A stretch of 64,000 nt of DNA from Cristatella mucedo. Its lineage: Eukaryota; Bryozoa; Phylactolaemata; Cristatellidae. The DNA is taken from the NCBI GenBank assembly GCA_009760855.2, contig WPIO01000009.1, positions 2,078,501 through 2,142,500 of the forward strand, in the 5' to 3' direction. Positions within the stretch are counted from its first letter, which is position 1; the number at the start of each line of letters is the position of its first letter. Below, piece after piece: positions 21,776 through 34,313 of this stretch. Below the pieces are notes generated by a model. The model did not search any database, had not been told where the DNA came from, and was given only the letters and a program-made list of their open reading frames with translations. The position numbers and the translations under genes were made by a program.

Positions 21776-23555
21776 GTCAGTACAGTCGGTTACGGCTCGA
21801 TCGCACAAGCACCGGCGGCGAGGTGAGCACACGCCGGTAAGCAACACAAACGTCAGCCTTGCTTGCTGCTGCCACATTAAGGCACGTGCACGCTTGAGTC
21901 ACGTGTGAGTCGCAGCTTTGGCTTGCAGGGAACCCACTTCGGGATCAGTGCACAGGATGGATTGCATGGGCGCGGAGGAGGGAGGAAAGTGGCATGCGCT
22001 CATTGATTCCAGTGAACTGCTCGGTGCTCTGGTTTACCGACGAGTTACACCCTGCTGCCTGGATCTGGTGGTGCCACCCAAGGAACCTAAGGAGCACACA
22101 TGAGGCGTTTCCGAGTGTGAAAAAACCACGACTGAGCAGTGAACTGAAACTGCGCTTAAACTGAACAGTGAAGAGAATGAGGGTGAAGGCCATTCCTCCC
22201 AACGACTTCTGCTAGGTGTTAAAGCTGACCAGCTGACCCAATCAATCACGATCGTTAAGACACAGGCCAAAGGGGAAGAGCTGCTGAAGAGCTACAGAAT
22301 GGCAGGCCGGCCGCTCGATGGCTCGTGGTGCGATAAGCAGGAAACAGATCATCGTAGGGGTGAAGGGGGTTAGTGTCAGTAGCACAGGCCAAGCAGTGTA
22401 GCAAGTCTGGCAGCTGATGCGCGATGTAAGTCCTGAATGAGACAAGGGTGTAGGCAAAAATGCCGGCAGCACCTGTCGCCGTCGATTACATCGACACATC
22501 GTCATTTTCTTACTATACTATTCAGAAATGCTCCGTTCCTTGGTCTAACCTCGGCAGCTTGCTTGCTCAAGACTTATGAGCCCACTTTCAATACCCACAT
22601 AGATGGATACTGTCTGCTTGCAACTGTTTCCACGCTGGGAGGCCGCTGCAACCCCCCTCCCCCCAGGTAGGTTTATACGGCCTCTGCCTATGCTTAGGTG
22701 CTTCGTGCTGCCTTGACCTTGCACAGGCACCTGTCAATCATCGCCTGGTTTTCGCATGGGTAGCTCAAGCGCCCAGGCCGGCTGCCCAAGGCACGGGTCA
22801 GTGCCTCCACATCAGGCAGGCCCACTATGGACCTGCTAGCATAAACAGACGACCGTGTGTGCTCTGACGGCACGGCTCCTGGCCGTGAATGCCTGTGCAC
22901 TTAACTGCCTGTTTGACGAGTAAGCACGCGCCTATGTAAAGCATCGACTCAAGCTGCGCTGCTGATACACGCGATCGGCAAACTCGATCAAGCGTTCCGA
23001 GACACCTGCACCCCCGAAGCTCGGTGGCCGCAGCAGCCAGACAGCGTGGCCGCGCTGCTGTTTAAACATGGCGCTGCAGTAGCAGCGCAGCAAGCGGTCA
23101 CTCTTATCAAAGGATGCGCCGCCTCAGGCCGGTCGAGCTCTCTTTCCCGTCCTTCGGGGCCTCAACGTTGAGAGGCAGCCAGCTTGGGCCGCTCGGTTCT
23201 GCTGCAGGCCACAAATGCTGACAGCAACCAAAGACCCGGCCTCCCACTGGTGGCAGCTGAGTCGTTGCTTCTTGATGGCAAACAACCAGGTTGTATCCCG
23301 CCAGAGCAGTTGAGTTTCGGTTAGGTGTTTTAGTTCACAGTAGACAGTACATAGCAGCAGCAAGTTCCGGCTTTAATCCTGTGCACGATTAACAAGCCGG
23401 TGTCGAAGGATTCTATGTAATCAGACCGAGGTCGAGATGCAATTTTTGCTGGTAGGGTAGCCGAAGGTAATCATCTCTGCAGGAGGATCAACTAGCCAGG
23501 CCCTCATCCAATTGGCACAAATGCTTGGCTGATAAGGAGTAGCTGGACTCTAAAG
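21776..23555. other. Isthmin intron 3, part
   Basis: Intron of about 6 kb between AMOP exons (27490-21460). In this part no other exon, RNA gene or transposon was recognised. Confidence 0.55.
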
Positions 23556-23872
<317 letters not shown>

Positions 23873-23992
23873 GCCAGCCACGACGGACCAACCTTGACCG
23901 CAGCTGAAGCCTCCTGCCCCTGGAGTTGCTAGCTTAATGTAAAAAGCTGAGCGCTGCGACTCACATCCTTCAGGCTGCCTTGTCCTGGTCAT

Positions 23993-24106
23993 CGGGGGGG
24001 GGGGGCAGTGTAAGCTCGACTAGAACTTCTTAGCCAGTACCCAGTCACCGGTGGGTCACGGGGTGGGGGAGACAGGTGAAGTGGGTGGGTGGGTGGGTGG
24101 GTAGGG
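23993..24106. repeat. Poly-G run and (GTGG)n tract
   Basis: A run of 13 G at about 23994-24006, then GGTGGGTGGGTGGGTGGGTAGGG at 24080-24105. The run of four or more G3 blocks could form a G-quadruplex on the + strand. Confidence 0.8.
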
Positions 24107-25702
24107 CAGCCGAGGCAAGCTTAACTTGACTGCCTTTCATTTATTGTTAGTGCTTTTGCTCCATTAACCGGCCGGTGGCATTTGTTGGCAATAAAAATAC
24201 TCAGTTAATCTCTGGAATAATAATTAATTGATGTGTCAGGACCGGGGCTCGGAATTAGCTGAATAGAGACCTTCCTGTGTCGGTCTCCAGGCAGGAAGAC
24301 AGCTGGCTGGAGTGTCTCTCGTCGAGTGTCACGTTGGGCAGTCCAGTGGATAATTGTGGTGATAGTCTGGTGGCAGGTCGGCTCTGGGTCAAGTGGACAG
24401 AGAGTAGGGTGGGTGTGTGACTGGCTGCTGGATACTAGCCTGCCTGAATGCAGGGCTGGCAGGTGCCCAGCATTCATTGCCCAGGAACCAGGGGGTGCAG
24501 CTAATTCACCTCGACCCAGCCACCGGAAGCCGATAGGCAGCGATAGGCACCGACAGAGACGCTTGGTTTTCTCAGTTCTTGGTTTCGTTCAGTGTTGGCG
24601 CAAATCTGAGCTGTGTTGTCGAGAACTTGCAACCAGCCTCGCAGTGTAGCATTTACACTTGTCTGCCCAAGTACTTCATAAAATCAGCAGTTGCTAAGAG
24701 CCGAGCAGACTCCATTAATACTTAAGTTCTCCAGTAGTCGTCTGATTTAAGGGAGGCCTACCCCCCCCCCCGGCAGTGGTAGGGCCAGAGGCACTGGAGT
24801 GGTCAAGTGCCTACCACCGTCACAGCTGGAGTGCCCAACTGCCCGTTGGATGGCAGGTTGGTACAAGGCCACACGCCCGGCTGCAGCCTGCAGCCGTGCA
24901 TGCAGCCTTCGCAATATCCGAGGGCTCCAGCTGCTGCTGATATAAATGTTAAACGATGCTTGGTCAGTGCCTTACTGCCATAAACAAATCGGTTGTCCAG
25001 AGGCTCTCGGTAATTAACGGTGCAGCATTAAAGATTATTGGTGGCCATCGGCTGGATCAAATGCCACCATCTCCTGCAAGCAGCCTGTTTTTCTAATTAA
25101 TATTTTGGCTGGCTAAGATCACGTGATGAACTCGGGACCAGAAGGCTTACGGCCAGGCCTACAAATGACCTTTGGAAGGTGGTACAGTTCCTATATGTTT
25201 AGCCCTCTAGGCTTCCATACTTTCCTCTCAAAGCTTTGACCCAGCTTCGACCGGTGAGCGACGGCCGCAGCAAACCGGCTGCAGCGATGGCAGCAGCAGT
25301 GGCTGCAGCGATGGCAGCACAGACATTGGTCATCGTCTGGCCGAGCCTGCACAGAGAGCACTAGCTAGTGCAGGAATTTCATACATTAACGACTATGGGC
25401 CGGCGGTCATCAATCCGAATGCCGATCAATTATTGCATAGTCGAATCGAGATTAGACTGATTAGCACTCGAAGGATCGCCGAGTGCCTGCATAAAACAGC
25501 CCTCTTCCCCCCCACTGCTTTCGCCGGCCCCGCCCCACCTGCTCGCCTCACCCCACGTGATCGAGACCTTGAGTGCTCCACCAAATAACTTCTTTAAGTA
25601 CCAATGCCAGCAGCAGGAGGCAGCAGCAGGTCCGAGCCGACGGCACAGGAAGCGGCTGCGCAAGCTGCACCAAACTAAAGCCGGGTGGAACCTCTTTGTG
25701 AT

Positions 25703-25860
25703 CGGTTTGGCCCGGTGGTTAGGGTGCTCGCCCCGACCGAGGTCAAGGTGAGAGCAATTAATGGAGGAGGTCGTGGGCTCAAGCCTCAGGGCATTGTTGG
25801 AGCAACCGATTAGAGATTAAGTTCTCTCAAATGAGTTATATTTCTTTTAGCAAGATATGA
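25703..25860 (+). mobile_element. SINE-B copy
   Basis: Head GGTTTGGCCCGGTGGTTAGG with GTGCTCGCCCCGACCGAGGT, B-box-like GGTCGTGGGCTCAAGCCTC, and a tail with TTAGAGATTAAGTTCTCTC running into an AT-rich end. The same head and tail as the copy at 62010. It lies in an isthmin intron, antisense to the gene. Confidence 0.78.
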
Positions 25861-25904
25861 GCGAGGCAGCAAACCCTAGGCTGTAGCCATACACAGCCAC
25901 GGGG

Positions 25905-26045
25905 TCTTCACCCCAGTAACAAGATGTCATGAACAAGATGCGGGTTCGAGTCCCGAAGCAGGTAATTAAGAATGGCCTTCTGCAAGCCGTTACGTCTCTT
26001 CTGCTGCTATGTAGATGAGGCCGTTGAACAGTCAATTTACTGTGG
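25905..26045 (+). mobile_element. SINE-A copy
   Basis: GGGTTCGAGTCCCGAAGCAG (B box near 25945), a shortened body CTTCTGCAAGCCGTTACG, and the 3' module CTCTTCTGCTGCTATGTAGA, TGAGGCCGTTGAACAGTCAA. It lies about 50 bp after a SINE-B, so the two families have clustered. Confidence 0.75.
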
Positions 26046-26157
26046 ATGACCACAAGGAAATGAATGCCAATCACTTCACATGAGATATCGTAGGCCAGCC
26101 CGCCACTAGAATTAGTCTTCAGTTCTCTTTAAGCCAACAGCCTACCCGGATATGAGA

Positions 26158-26285
26158 TTAGAGGAGCCTCAATGTGAAAGACGTGACTGAGAAGCCTCAA
26201 TAAAGACAGCTGTGACAGAGGAGCCTCAATAAAGACAGCTGTGACAGGATCTTCGGATGTGACTGAAGAGCCTCGATGTGGTAGG
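26158..26285. repeat. 29-bp minisatellite, degenerate
   Basis: Unit AGCCTCAATAAAGACAGCTG + TGACAGAGG with two near-identical copies starting at 26193 and 26222, and two or three diverged flanking copies (GAGCCTC..TGTGACTGA) on either side. Confidence 0.8.
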
Positions 26286-27480
26286 GAGCAAGGACAAAAA
26301 GTTAGGCTGTTTTTCTCTTACTAGATCAGTGCCTGGGGCTACGTGGTGGTCTGGTGTCAGTCGGATGAAAGGTTAAAAAACTAACATGCCATGCACACTT
26401 AACCTGACCGACAGATCCAGTGACACGTGGCAGTAAAGCCAGTGGCCGTTGGTGACACTTGGCTGCAGAGCAGGCTGGCAGAAAATGGACAGCTGCTTAT
26501 CCCTCCCAACCTGTGGCAGGTACGACCGAAGGCTACTTCGGCTGCGGCTGGAAGCCCCTGCCGACCCGAGTGGCAACAGAAACGGCACGCTGTCTGTGTT
26601 CCCTCATCTATCAGTCCCTTTCGTTTCGTTTTACGAGCCCTCACAGAAAGTGAACAAGCAGAAAGGGAGGATGGATGTGATGCAGACTTGATCAATCAAC
26701 CGATACTCGAAGCAGCAAATACTTGAAGTTGCGGCTCGGCGGTCTCCACGCTAGGGCTTTGGAAAACAATATGCTGTGGGCAGGCACATAAACATATCTC
26801 GGGTAACAGCCTAATTTCTCGGATGTCTCTGTCGCTCCGATCAATTAGCAAGGAAGCCCCGATCGTGTGTCGGTTTGCAAAAGAATGATAGATAATACAG
26901 TGGGAACTGGGTCCGGTGGCAAAGCAGGCGAGGAACACAGTGGAAACCAGGCCCGCCGGTGAATCAGGCAAAGCGAAGAGACTGCAAGCCAAGCTCGAAC
27001 TGTGACCACTACGAATGGCTGCTGATCGCAAAGACAAACAACGGCTAGCTTTCAATTAAAGCACAGGGCTTCGATGCCACAGTCAGTCGCATCCAGCAAG
27101 TATCGAGTAGAGACAAGTGGTTAAAACAACCCCGAACCAACCGGGCCTGCCCGGCTCCACAGACCGGCATGCCAGCAGCTGCTGCAGTGGCTCGAGCCTG
27201 GGAGTTGTAGTGTTGCATGCATGCTGCCACCCAATAGCTGTCCCCTTGTAGCACAGCAGCTTGCAGCCAGACAGACTTGTTTTTGGCGTAATCAATTTGA
27301 CCGAAGTACAGTTGGTAGTCACCCAACTCAATTGCCTGCCATCAAAGGCAAAAGTTCCTTGACAGTCAATGCAGCACCAGTAAGTAGCTTGGGGAGGGAG
27401 GTGATAAGCAAGGCAGTGGCAGAGGCAGCAGAGGCGGCAGGTGGTGGATTGAAGCACATCGGCGCTGCTGCTGCTGCTAT
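26286..27480. other. Isthmin intron 3, part
   Basis: Intronic; no other feature recognised. ORFs here are short, overlapping on both strands and without domains. Confidence 0.5.
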
Positions 27481-27490
27481 CTCGACTCAC

Positions 27491-27799
27491 CACTATGGTA
27501 CACGGACAGCTGGTGTGTCGTGTACGGTGCCAGCTTCCAGTAGAAGTTACGCTGCCTGCTGTCGTCCCACAGCTCCTGCTGACTGCTTCCGCCGCCGCTG
27601 CCTGTAGCTGCCGCCGGTCTCAACGATGCCGACTCCGTAGGGTAGAAGCAGGGGCACGTGGGCAAATCAGCCAGCTTGCGCATGTACTCCACCAGAAAAG
27701 GGTCGTTGTTGCACTGCAGAGCGTGCTCGCAGGCGTCCCGCTGCTGCAGCTCGGCCCTGGCACCTTGGTCGAGAGCTGTAGAAGCACTCGGGTGAGCAG
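27491..27799 (-). CDS. ISM: Isthmin-like gene, AMOP exon 1
   Basis: 309 bp, phase 1 at both ends. The acceptor is TTTTTTCCCCACAG (ends 27800), the donor AGTG/GTGAGTC (GT at 27490-27489). After a short Ala/Ser-rich lead comes DACEHALQCNND, FLVEYMRKLADLPTCPCFYP, TE, an Ala/Gly-rich insert, and QRNFYWKLAPYTTHQLSVYH. This follows the isthmin AMOP start: paired Cys, F(L)..YM.K...LP(S/T)CPC.YPTE, an aromatic FRW-like motif (here FYW), then L.VY. The Ala/Gly-rich insert replaces the DIFD-type segment of vertebrates, and the W of the vertebrate ERW.SC motif is absent (EHALQC). The exon joins the next by a G/GC split Gly codon. Confidence 0.95.
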
Positions 27800-27902
27800 C
27801 TGTGGGGAAAAAAGAGCCAAGAGAACAATATTTATTAACGTGAAAAAGAGGCACATCTTGAATTACGTTTGTTGTCATTGAGCATGCTACCACTAACTGC
27901 TA

Positions 27903-28190
<288 letters not shown>

Positions 28191-29155
28191 TGCTATTACT
28201 ATCTTTTCAAACGGTCTAGAGGGCCCAAGCTGAGGTCTGGCAGCAGTGTAGCGCAGCCTAATATGACCGGGCGGGATTCTCTTACCATGGCACTGCAGTT
28301 TGCTGGCATAAAGCCTTACGAAAGCGTGCCGTAGTGCTGTGGCCACATTCTTGTGCAACGTGCAAATGTCGGCAATGCAGCTTTACCCTTAAGTACTTCT
28401 TCTCACTCTCATCCATCGAGTGGGCAACTCAGCCGCGTGGGAGCCACCTGAGCCACTCAGCTGCTCAGGTGGCCTCAGCTGCTCGGTAGGCTGCATCGGT
28501 GGACAACATGCACGCACGCGTCTTGTATCTAGCATCTCGATGTCCTTCTTAACGGTACAGGTGCATTGGCAGTGAGCATACCGTGTCTCATCCTTTGACG
28601 AAGCAGATGCTAGTGTGAACGCTTGTGTCACACCGGTCGCCGCCGCGCGGTTGGGTCGACGGTAAGCATCGCACGAAAATGAAAGCATCTCATTTTACCG
28701 GGCGTTTCTGCCAGCACAAATGGGGTTAAACAGATCAGCAGCTCCAGACCGACAGGGCACGGGCCTTTGTCGTCTTTCGACGATGCAGATGTGTGAGATC
28801 TGAGTGGAGCCAATTAAAACCATCTTTTTTTGTGTGTGGATCCCTCTAGCATGCCACATGCCACGAGGAATAGGTTGAGAGCCGGAGGAAGAATGAATGA
28901 TTCATGCGTGACACAGAATGCAGAAATCATCTGGCAGCAGCTGGCTGACTGCAGCTGCAGCCGGGGTGGTTCACCCTTTTGGCTGACTTCTTAGCATGCC
29001 TCAGGCCTCTGATGCCTGGAAGCAAGGATTAGCCCATTTCGCGAAATACCACCTAACTCACTTTCACTACTCACGAGCAGGTGCAGTGCTGCCTCAAACA
29101 GCCAATGAACAATACCCTAGCCTTATGGGCTTGATTGAGGCAGCTAACTACTGCT

Positions 29156-29156
<1 letters not shown>
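28191..29156. other. Isthmin intron 2, part
   Basis: No confirmed exon. A good minus-strand donor (CATG/GTAAGAG, exon end 28286) has an upstream 32-residue open frame with three Cys, but there is a stop just before it and no pyrimidine-rich acceptor, so it is not called. ASSKDD/ASSKDE-like duplicated segments occur near 28780 and 28600. Confidence 0.45.
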
Positions 29157-29237
<81 letters not shown>

Positions 29238-29256
29238 CAGAGAGAGCGAGAGAGAG
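29157..29256. repeat. (GA)n microsatellite
   Basis: About 100 bp of GA with a few GACAGAG and GAGCGAG interruptions. Confidence 0.95.
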
Positions 29257-29576
29257 GCTCTCTGGCTTAGGTTTACCGGCTCCCGGTGCTGCGGCGGGTT
29301 CGCGAATGCTTTCGACCAGCAGCCACAGCAGCAGCAGCAGCTGACATCTCTGCCAAGCGCTCAACCCATCTCTAGCTGCTGCCAGTGCAGTGCTTCGAGC
29401 AGAACTGCTGCTGCTGCAGCCGAATTTTCCACGTGTCATAAGTGTCCGTGAGACAGCGTGACCGTGGCCACAGCAGCCAATGCTGACAACACAACACGGC
29501 ACCAGCATCTTGCTTAAGTTTGCTCATCGGGCTTACGAATACATACATCGTGACCCTAGGCCTGACATGTGCCTTA

Positions 29577-29885
29577 TCATAATGATAATAATAATGCATT
29601 TGATGAAATGCCCTCAGAGAACTCAATCTCTTTCTAGGCGCTTTACAGTGGCTGCAAAAGGAAATGCAATTGAATGGTAAGTAATATCATGCTTGATAAA
29701 CAAACAACATGAATAACATGGTTAGGGGTGACATGCACAGGGTCTGCATGCAAATGTGGTTAGTGGCAGCATGCACAGTGTCAGCACGCATAAACACATG
29801 AAGGACGAATCACAGGGACCCACTAAATGCTGTCATAAATAGGTGCAGTTTTTAATTTCTTAAGCACATTAAGGACGAGCCTTGG
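29577..29885 (-). mobile_element. LINE 3' end, non-coding
   Basis: Minus strand: (ATT)n at the left edge, rc of AGAGATTGAGTTCTCTGAGG, then the 3' UTR with repeated CATGCTGACCCTGTGCATGT-type and CATGCTGCCACTAACCACAT-type segments, ending in the LINE region near the stop codon. 5'-truncated, with no reading frame left. It lies in the sense orientation in an isthmin intron. Confidence 0.85.
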
Positions 29886-30127
29886 GGCGTGACCTCCGTT
29901 CACCGACAGCTAGTCACGGAGTGGTCTTCGATCGGTCGGACTGGGCAATCATCATTGCGAGCCTAATCATCGTGGGCTCCATAGCTGTCGAGCAAGGAAG
30001 ACAAGCTGCAAACAGGTCAGCTGTGCATGCAGGCCAAAAAGGCTCCTACCTCTAACCTGCTGACCTACCGGCCGACTGAGGAGAGCCCCTGCCATTTAAC
30101 AGACGAATGGCTGCTGCCGCTGCTGCT
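29886..30127. other. Isthmin intron 2, part
   Basis: No feature recognised. Confidence 0.5.
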
Positions 30128-30446
<319 letters not shown>

Positions 30447-30821
30447 GGTTCCTTCTTTTTCAGTCCAATGAACAGTGCTAATCTTGGGATTTTAGCACCG
30501 CCAGCTCGGAAGATACGCCCTCCTCTTGTCACGACCGGTGCTGACTGGGCAGTTGCTTTGGCTCTTTAGCACTTTACTCGTGCCAAAGCCCCCCTCCCAG
30601 TTGGGCTGGGCTATTTTCGTTATGGAGTCTCATTCGCCATGCGACTTGCTCTGGGGCGGGACTCGGCGCTAGACTTGCAGCATTTGGCCATAACTGGGAT
30701 TTTTCAACCTTCCTACGACACCCGGCTGGCACAGGCGATCTCCATGGACGAAACCGGACAGAATTTGATGAGCGAATGGCCAGATACGATTGGCAAGAGT
30801 GATCACCGACTTGGTGACTGC

Positions 30822-30985
30822 TCCTGAGTCTTAGCGCTGCGGTAAGGTGCTCACTCTTCGCGTCTCAGGTCGTGGGTTCAAATCCGGTAGCAGACGATCC
30901 TTCACAGTGTCTACCGAAAGAGTTGCTGATAGCCTTAAGGCTCTTCTGCTGCTATACAAATGAGGCTGTTGAATTACCTTTAACA
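30822..30985 (+). mobile_element. SINE-A copy
   Basis: Head CTTAGCGCTGCGGTAAGGTG and CTCACTCTTCGCGTCTCAGG, B box GGTTCAAATCC at 30875-30885, body GATCCTTCACAGTGTC, then GGCTCTTCTGCTGCTATACA and AATGAGGCTGTTGAATTACC. One of the best preserved copies, in an isthmin intron and antisense to it. Confidence 0.82.
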
Positions 30986-31302
30986 GGTGCTCAGACACTG
31001 GCCTCGGCCCACTTTTTGTGCTCTAAGGTGGCAGTGCAGACATGCCATGGCACAAAGCCACGCTAGAGCTTCGTTCCGTGCATCCTGTGTCTGGGGAATT
31101 AGAGGCTTCAGCTAAGACTCGTGGTGCATTTTGGCAACTTCGCGCCAATATTAAGACTGCCTGCTTAAAAGTACGGCCGACTGTATCTCGAAGTACTTGG
31201 GCAGCAGAACAAGGCAAATTGGCAACAGTTCAATCGTGTTCACCTGAGTTTGCATGTACGTGTGTTCGAGCGTGTTTGAGCTGGTGTGTGCAGGGTGTGC
31301 AT
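30986..31302. other. Isthmin intron 2, part
   Basis: No feature recognised. Confidence 0.5.
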
Positions 31303-31605
31303 GCGTGTGTGTGTTTGTGAGTGTGTTTGTGTTTGTGAGTGTGTTTGTGAGTGTGTTTGTGAGTGTGTTTGTGAGTGTGTTTGTGAGTGTGTTTGTGAGT
31401 GTGTTTGTGAGTGTGTTTGTGAGTGTGTTTGTGAGTGTGTTTGTGAGTGTGTTTGTGAGTGTGTTTGTGAGTGTGTTTGTGAGTGTGTTTGTGAGTGTGT
31501 TTGTGAGTGTGTTTGTGAGTGTGTTTGTGAGTGTGTTTGTGAGTGTGTTTGTGAGTGTGTTTGTGAGTGTGTTTGTGAGTGTGTTTGTGAGTGTGTTTGT
31601 GTGCG
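31303..31605. repeat. 12-bp minisatellite GTGTGTTTGTGA
   Basis: About 24 nearly perfect tandem copies of GTGTGTTTGTGA. It has no point divergence over most of its length, so it is young or homogenised. His/Thr/Lys- or Cys/Glu/Val-repeat ORFs are artefacts. Confidence 0.97.
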
Positions 31606-31897
31606 TGTGCCCTCAGTAGCTCAGTAAGAGTGTTCACTGCCAGCATGTCTATGGTGCATGTGTGCGTGTACCTTTTTAATAACTATTGCACGAAAAATTC
31701 ATTCGAATACCGGCATTGAGGACTTGTGTGCCGGAGAGAAGCACATGCATTGTACATTTTGCACATGATGTTGCACATGTTGTTTCACATGTTGTATACT
31801 GCCATCTCAGTTTTGAGCCTACTGCACCCGATGCCCACTCGATTTAAGGTAAAGTGCTCAGTGCAGGCAAAGAGTGTTGCCCGGTAATTTAGTCACA

Positions 31898-31965
31898 CAA
31901 AATAATAATAATCAATTTGTATAGAGCACTCAGAACTAATCTCTTTCTAGGCACTTTCCATTTAC
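31898..31965 (-). repeat. LINE 3' tail fragment
   Basis: (ATT)n edge, then rc of CCTAGAAAGAGATTAGTTC, TGAGTGCTCTATACAAATTG. The hairpin arm has lost one base. Tail only. Confidence 0.7.
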
Positions 31966-32209
31966 ACATCCTGTAGTGCCCCTAACCCTTCAGGCAGAAT
32001 GTAATGCCACTGCAATTACTGGCGACAAAAATCAAAGCTAGTAAACCAGAAACATATAATTTTGAAGACTAATATGATGAAGACAAATAAATGTCTTGTC
32101 AGGATAGTCAGTCAATATAGTCTGTAGTCAGTACAGTCTGGTGACCTGACAGTATACAGGCTAATGCACACAACCACGGATGCCTATAAAAGCAAATGTG
32201 TGCAAGCGA

Positions 32210-32307
32210 ACACACACATGCACACACACACACACACACACGCACAGGCATGCGTGCATGCACGCGAACACGCGCACACACACATACGCACACCCGCACG
32301 TGCATGC

Positions 32308-32395
<88 letters not shown>

Positions 32396-32396
32396 G
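32210..32396. repeat. (CA)n microsatellite with CACG interruptions
   Basis: About 185 bp of CA with CGCACAGGCATGCGTGCATG-type interruptions in its first half and a purer second half. Confidence 0.96.
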
Positions 32397-33477
32397 AAAT
32401 CGCCTCATAGCCCACGGCCGAGTCGTGTCACCGAGTGGAGCAGCAACTGCAGGCAGGCATACTCTGCTTATTGTCAGGAACAAAATTAGTCCGGGCAATC
32501 AGCACCTGAAGCCTCCCGCTGGTGGCTTACCTTCGCAGGAGACGGTAACTGCACTGGCCCCGGTGCGATGGTTTAGTTATCGAGCATAGTGGGGTGGGGG
32601 AGGGTCAAGGCATCTGAATGCAACCAGCCTTCGATAGCTTCGTCTATGTGGCTCGAAGCCACAGCCAACAGAGTGGCTTTGTGCTCGGGCTGTGTCTGAG
32701 AAGCCCGCAGGTTAGCCATTGTGGTGAGGCCCTATTACGAGTGCCATCCATGGTCTGCCTAAGTGCAGTTCAGGTTCGCCACTATGCTGCATCTGACAGC
32801 AGCTTAGCATGGAGAGAGATGCAGCAAAATAATTCAAGTCGATACACACGGAGCTCCCGGATTCTGGTTGATGTTATCGTGCACAGTTGATCGTACAGCT
32901 ACGGAGCTGCCGAGCAGCTGCCCAGGACTCAATCAATCACTGGATTCCCCCTTTAATCGTTGACCGAGTGGGACACACAATAAACGGCCTAACTAGACAA
33001 GATCCCTGGTTCTGACCTGACAGCTGTAAATTGGTTCCCTGTACTCTGGGCCTGAGTCTGCATGAGCAGCTGTTCTCACACGGCCGTGAAAGGTAGCTAT
33101 TATTGGACGCAAGCCCATTTTAATCGATTAGCACTGTTCACCGGCAGACCGGTGAGACCAGAGCATGGCGAGGTGAGGACGACGACCCAAAGAGATGCAA
33201 ACTTGAGCAGAGAACACCAGAGACCAGCGATGTGAGGATGTAGCTCGACTCGCGTAGCACAATCCCTACTCTAACGAAAGGTATCGTGGTATAGAGGCAA
33301 GCTAAGGCAGTAGTTGCTAGACATGCAAGAGCCAACAAAAGGCTTGCGAACCAGCACTGGCCTTCACCTTCCCACGAATTCCCCTCTGCCAAGTTCTGCG
33401 TATTCCAAAGAGAGATGATAGGGTTAGCAAGGAACTAAACATTCATGAACATCTATTAACCGAGAGCAAGAGGGCAA
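32397..33477. other. Isthmin intron 2, part
   Basis: Scanned on the minus strand for a TSR exon; none seen. Good minus-strand donors occur near 32531 (GAAG/GTAAGCC) and 33370 (GGAAG/GTGAAGG) but without a convincing open exon of the right phase. Confidence 0.45.
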
Positions 33478-33551
33478 GCGAGAGAGAGAGAGAGAGAGAG
33501 AGAGAGGGAAGAGAAAGATGAGGGAGAGCGAAAGGACAGAGGACAGAGATT

Positions 33552-33611
<60 letters not shown>
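33478..33611. repeat. (GA)n microsatellite in two blocks
   Basis: GA blocks at 33478-33507 and 33555-33611 separated by GA-rich but non-periodic sequence. Confidence 0.93.
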
Positions 33612-33613
<2 letters not shown>

Positions 33614-33940
33614 AAAAAACGTGTGCACTCATTCTATTACCACGACCCTCTTTAGCTTCAAGCTTCAATGCCTGTCCAAGAGTAGCAGTCGCCCGTTGGC
33701 AGACTGTCGACCATAGCTCGATAACTACTCCACCGGCCCAGCGTTCTCGTCTTTGAAAATTGAAAAGGACGCCGACCAAGTTAGCTTAAGTTAATACGAA
33801 TTTAGGTCGTGGCCTGTGGATACATAAAGCACTCGGGGTTGGGGGTAGCGCAGGTCGAACTCGTGCCCTGCTGAGTAAGGGGGCTGCGGCCGGCCAGCCG
33901 GCCTTGACGATTGGCACAGGTGGGGCACGGGAGTGCTTAC

Positions 33941-34313
33941 CGAGTCGAGCTCTCACTTCCGGCCCGTCTCCTGAGCCGCTAGATACGATGCCGTCGCCTC
34001 CGTCGTCTGTCCCGGTCGTGTCGTCAGAGTCGACAACGTAGCGATGATGGCCATGACCTCTCTGCCTGCCAGCCGCGGGATGCTGCAGTTCATCCTGACT
34101 CTTTTTCAGCTCCAGCAGCCTCCGATTGGCGCATGCTCGCAGCCTCAGCACGTCCTGCAGCACCCCACTGGCCCTGGCGGCGGCTGCGTCACCATCGGCT
34201 GCAGCCGCAGCTGAAGACGCTTGGTCGTTGCGATCGTAGCCATGTCTCCGGCCGTGGTCGAGCGGTACGGCGTGATCAACTGTCTCGCCGGAAACTTGCA
34301 CATTGGTGACCGC
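33941..34313 (-). CDS. ISM: Isthmin-like gene, exon 2 (variable acidic region)
   Basis: 373 bp, entering in phase 0 after acceptor ACCTTTCTGCAG (ends 34314) and leaving in phase 1 at CTCG/GTAAGC (GT at 33940-33939). It encodes about 124 residues: AVTNVQVSGETVDHAVPL, an Ala-rich stretch, a helical segment VLQDVLRLRACANRRLLEL, a His/Arg-rich part, and an acidic DSDDTTGTDDGGDG with SSGSGDG at the end. Isthmins have a poorly conserved, often acidic region between the signal peptide and the TSR, so low similarity is expected. Assignment rests on splice sites, phase (0 in, 1 out, matching both neighbours), orientation and position, not on a domain. SGSG next to acidic residues could be a glycosaminoglycan attachment site (inference). 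Confidence 0.68.

Noticed and set aside
28286-28400. Possible extra isthmin exon ending at donor CATG/GTAAGAG
   Set aside because: An in-frame TAA lies directly upstream and no pyrimidine-rich acceptor is present. The 32-residue peptide matches no isthmin block.
29372-29500. Possible TSR exon: HWLLWPRSRC on the minus strand
   Set aside because: W..W is followed by Cys at the wrong spacing, no CS..CG.G motif follows, and no splice sites fit phase 1-1.
31303-31605. CRISPR-like regular array
   Set aside because: The repeats are contiguous 12-mers without spacers, in a eukaryotic intron; this is a minisatellite.
33138-33392. 84-codon minus-strand ORF with a hydrophobic stretch
   Set aside because: Intronic, with no family match. 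A microexon-like AG...GT pair inside it has a length that breaks the frame.
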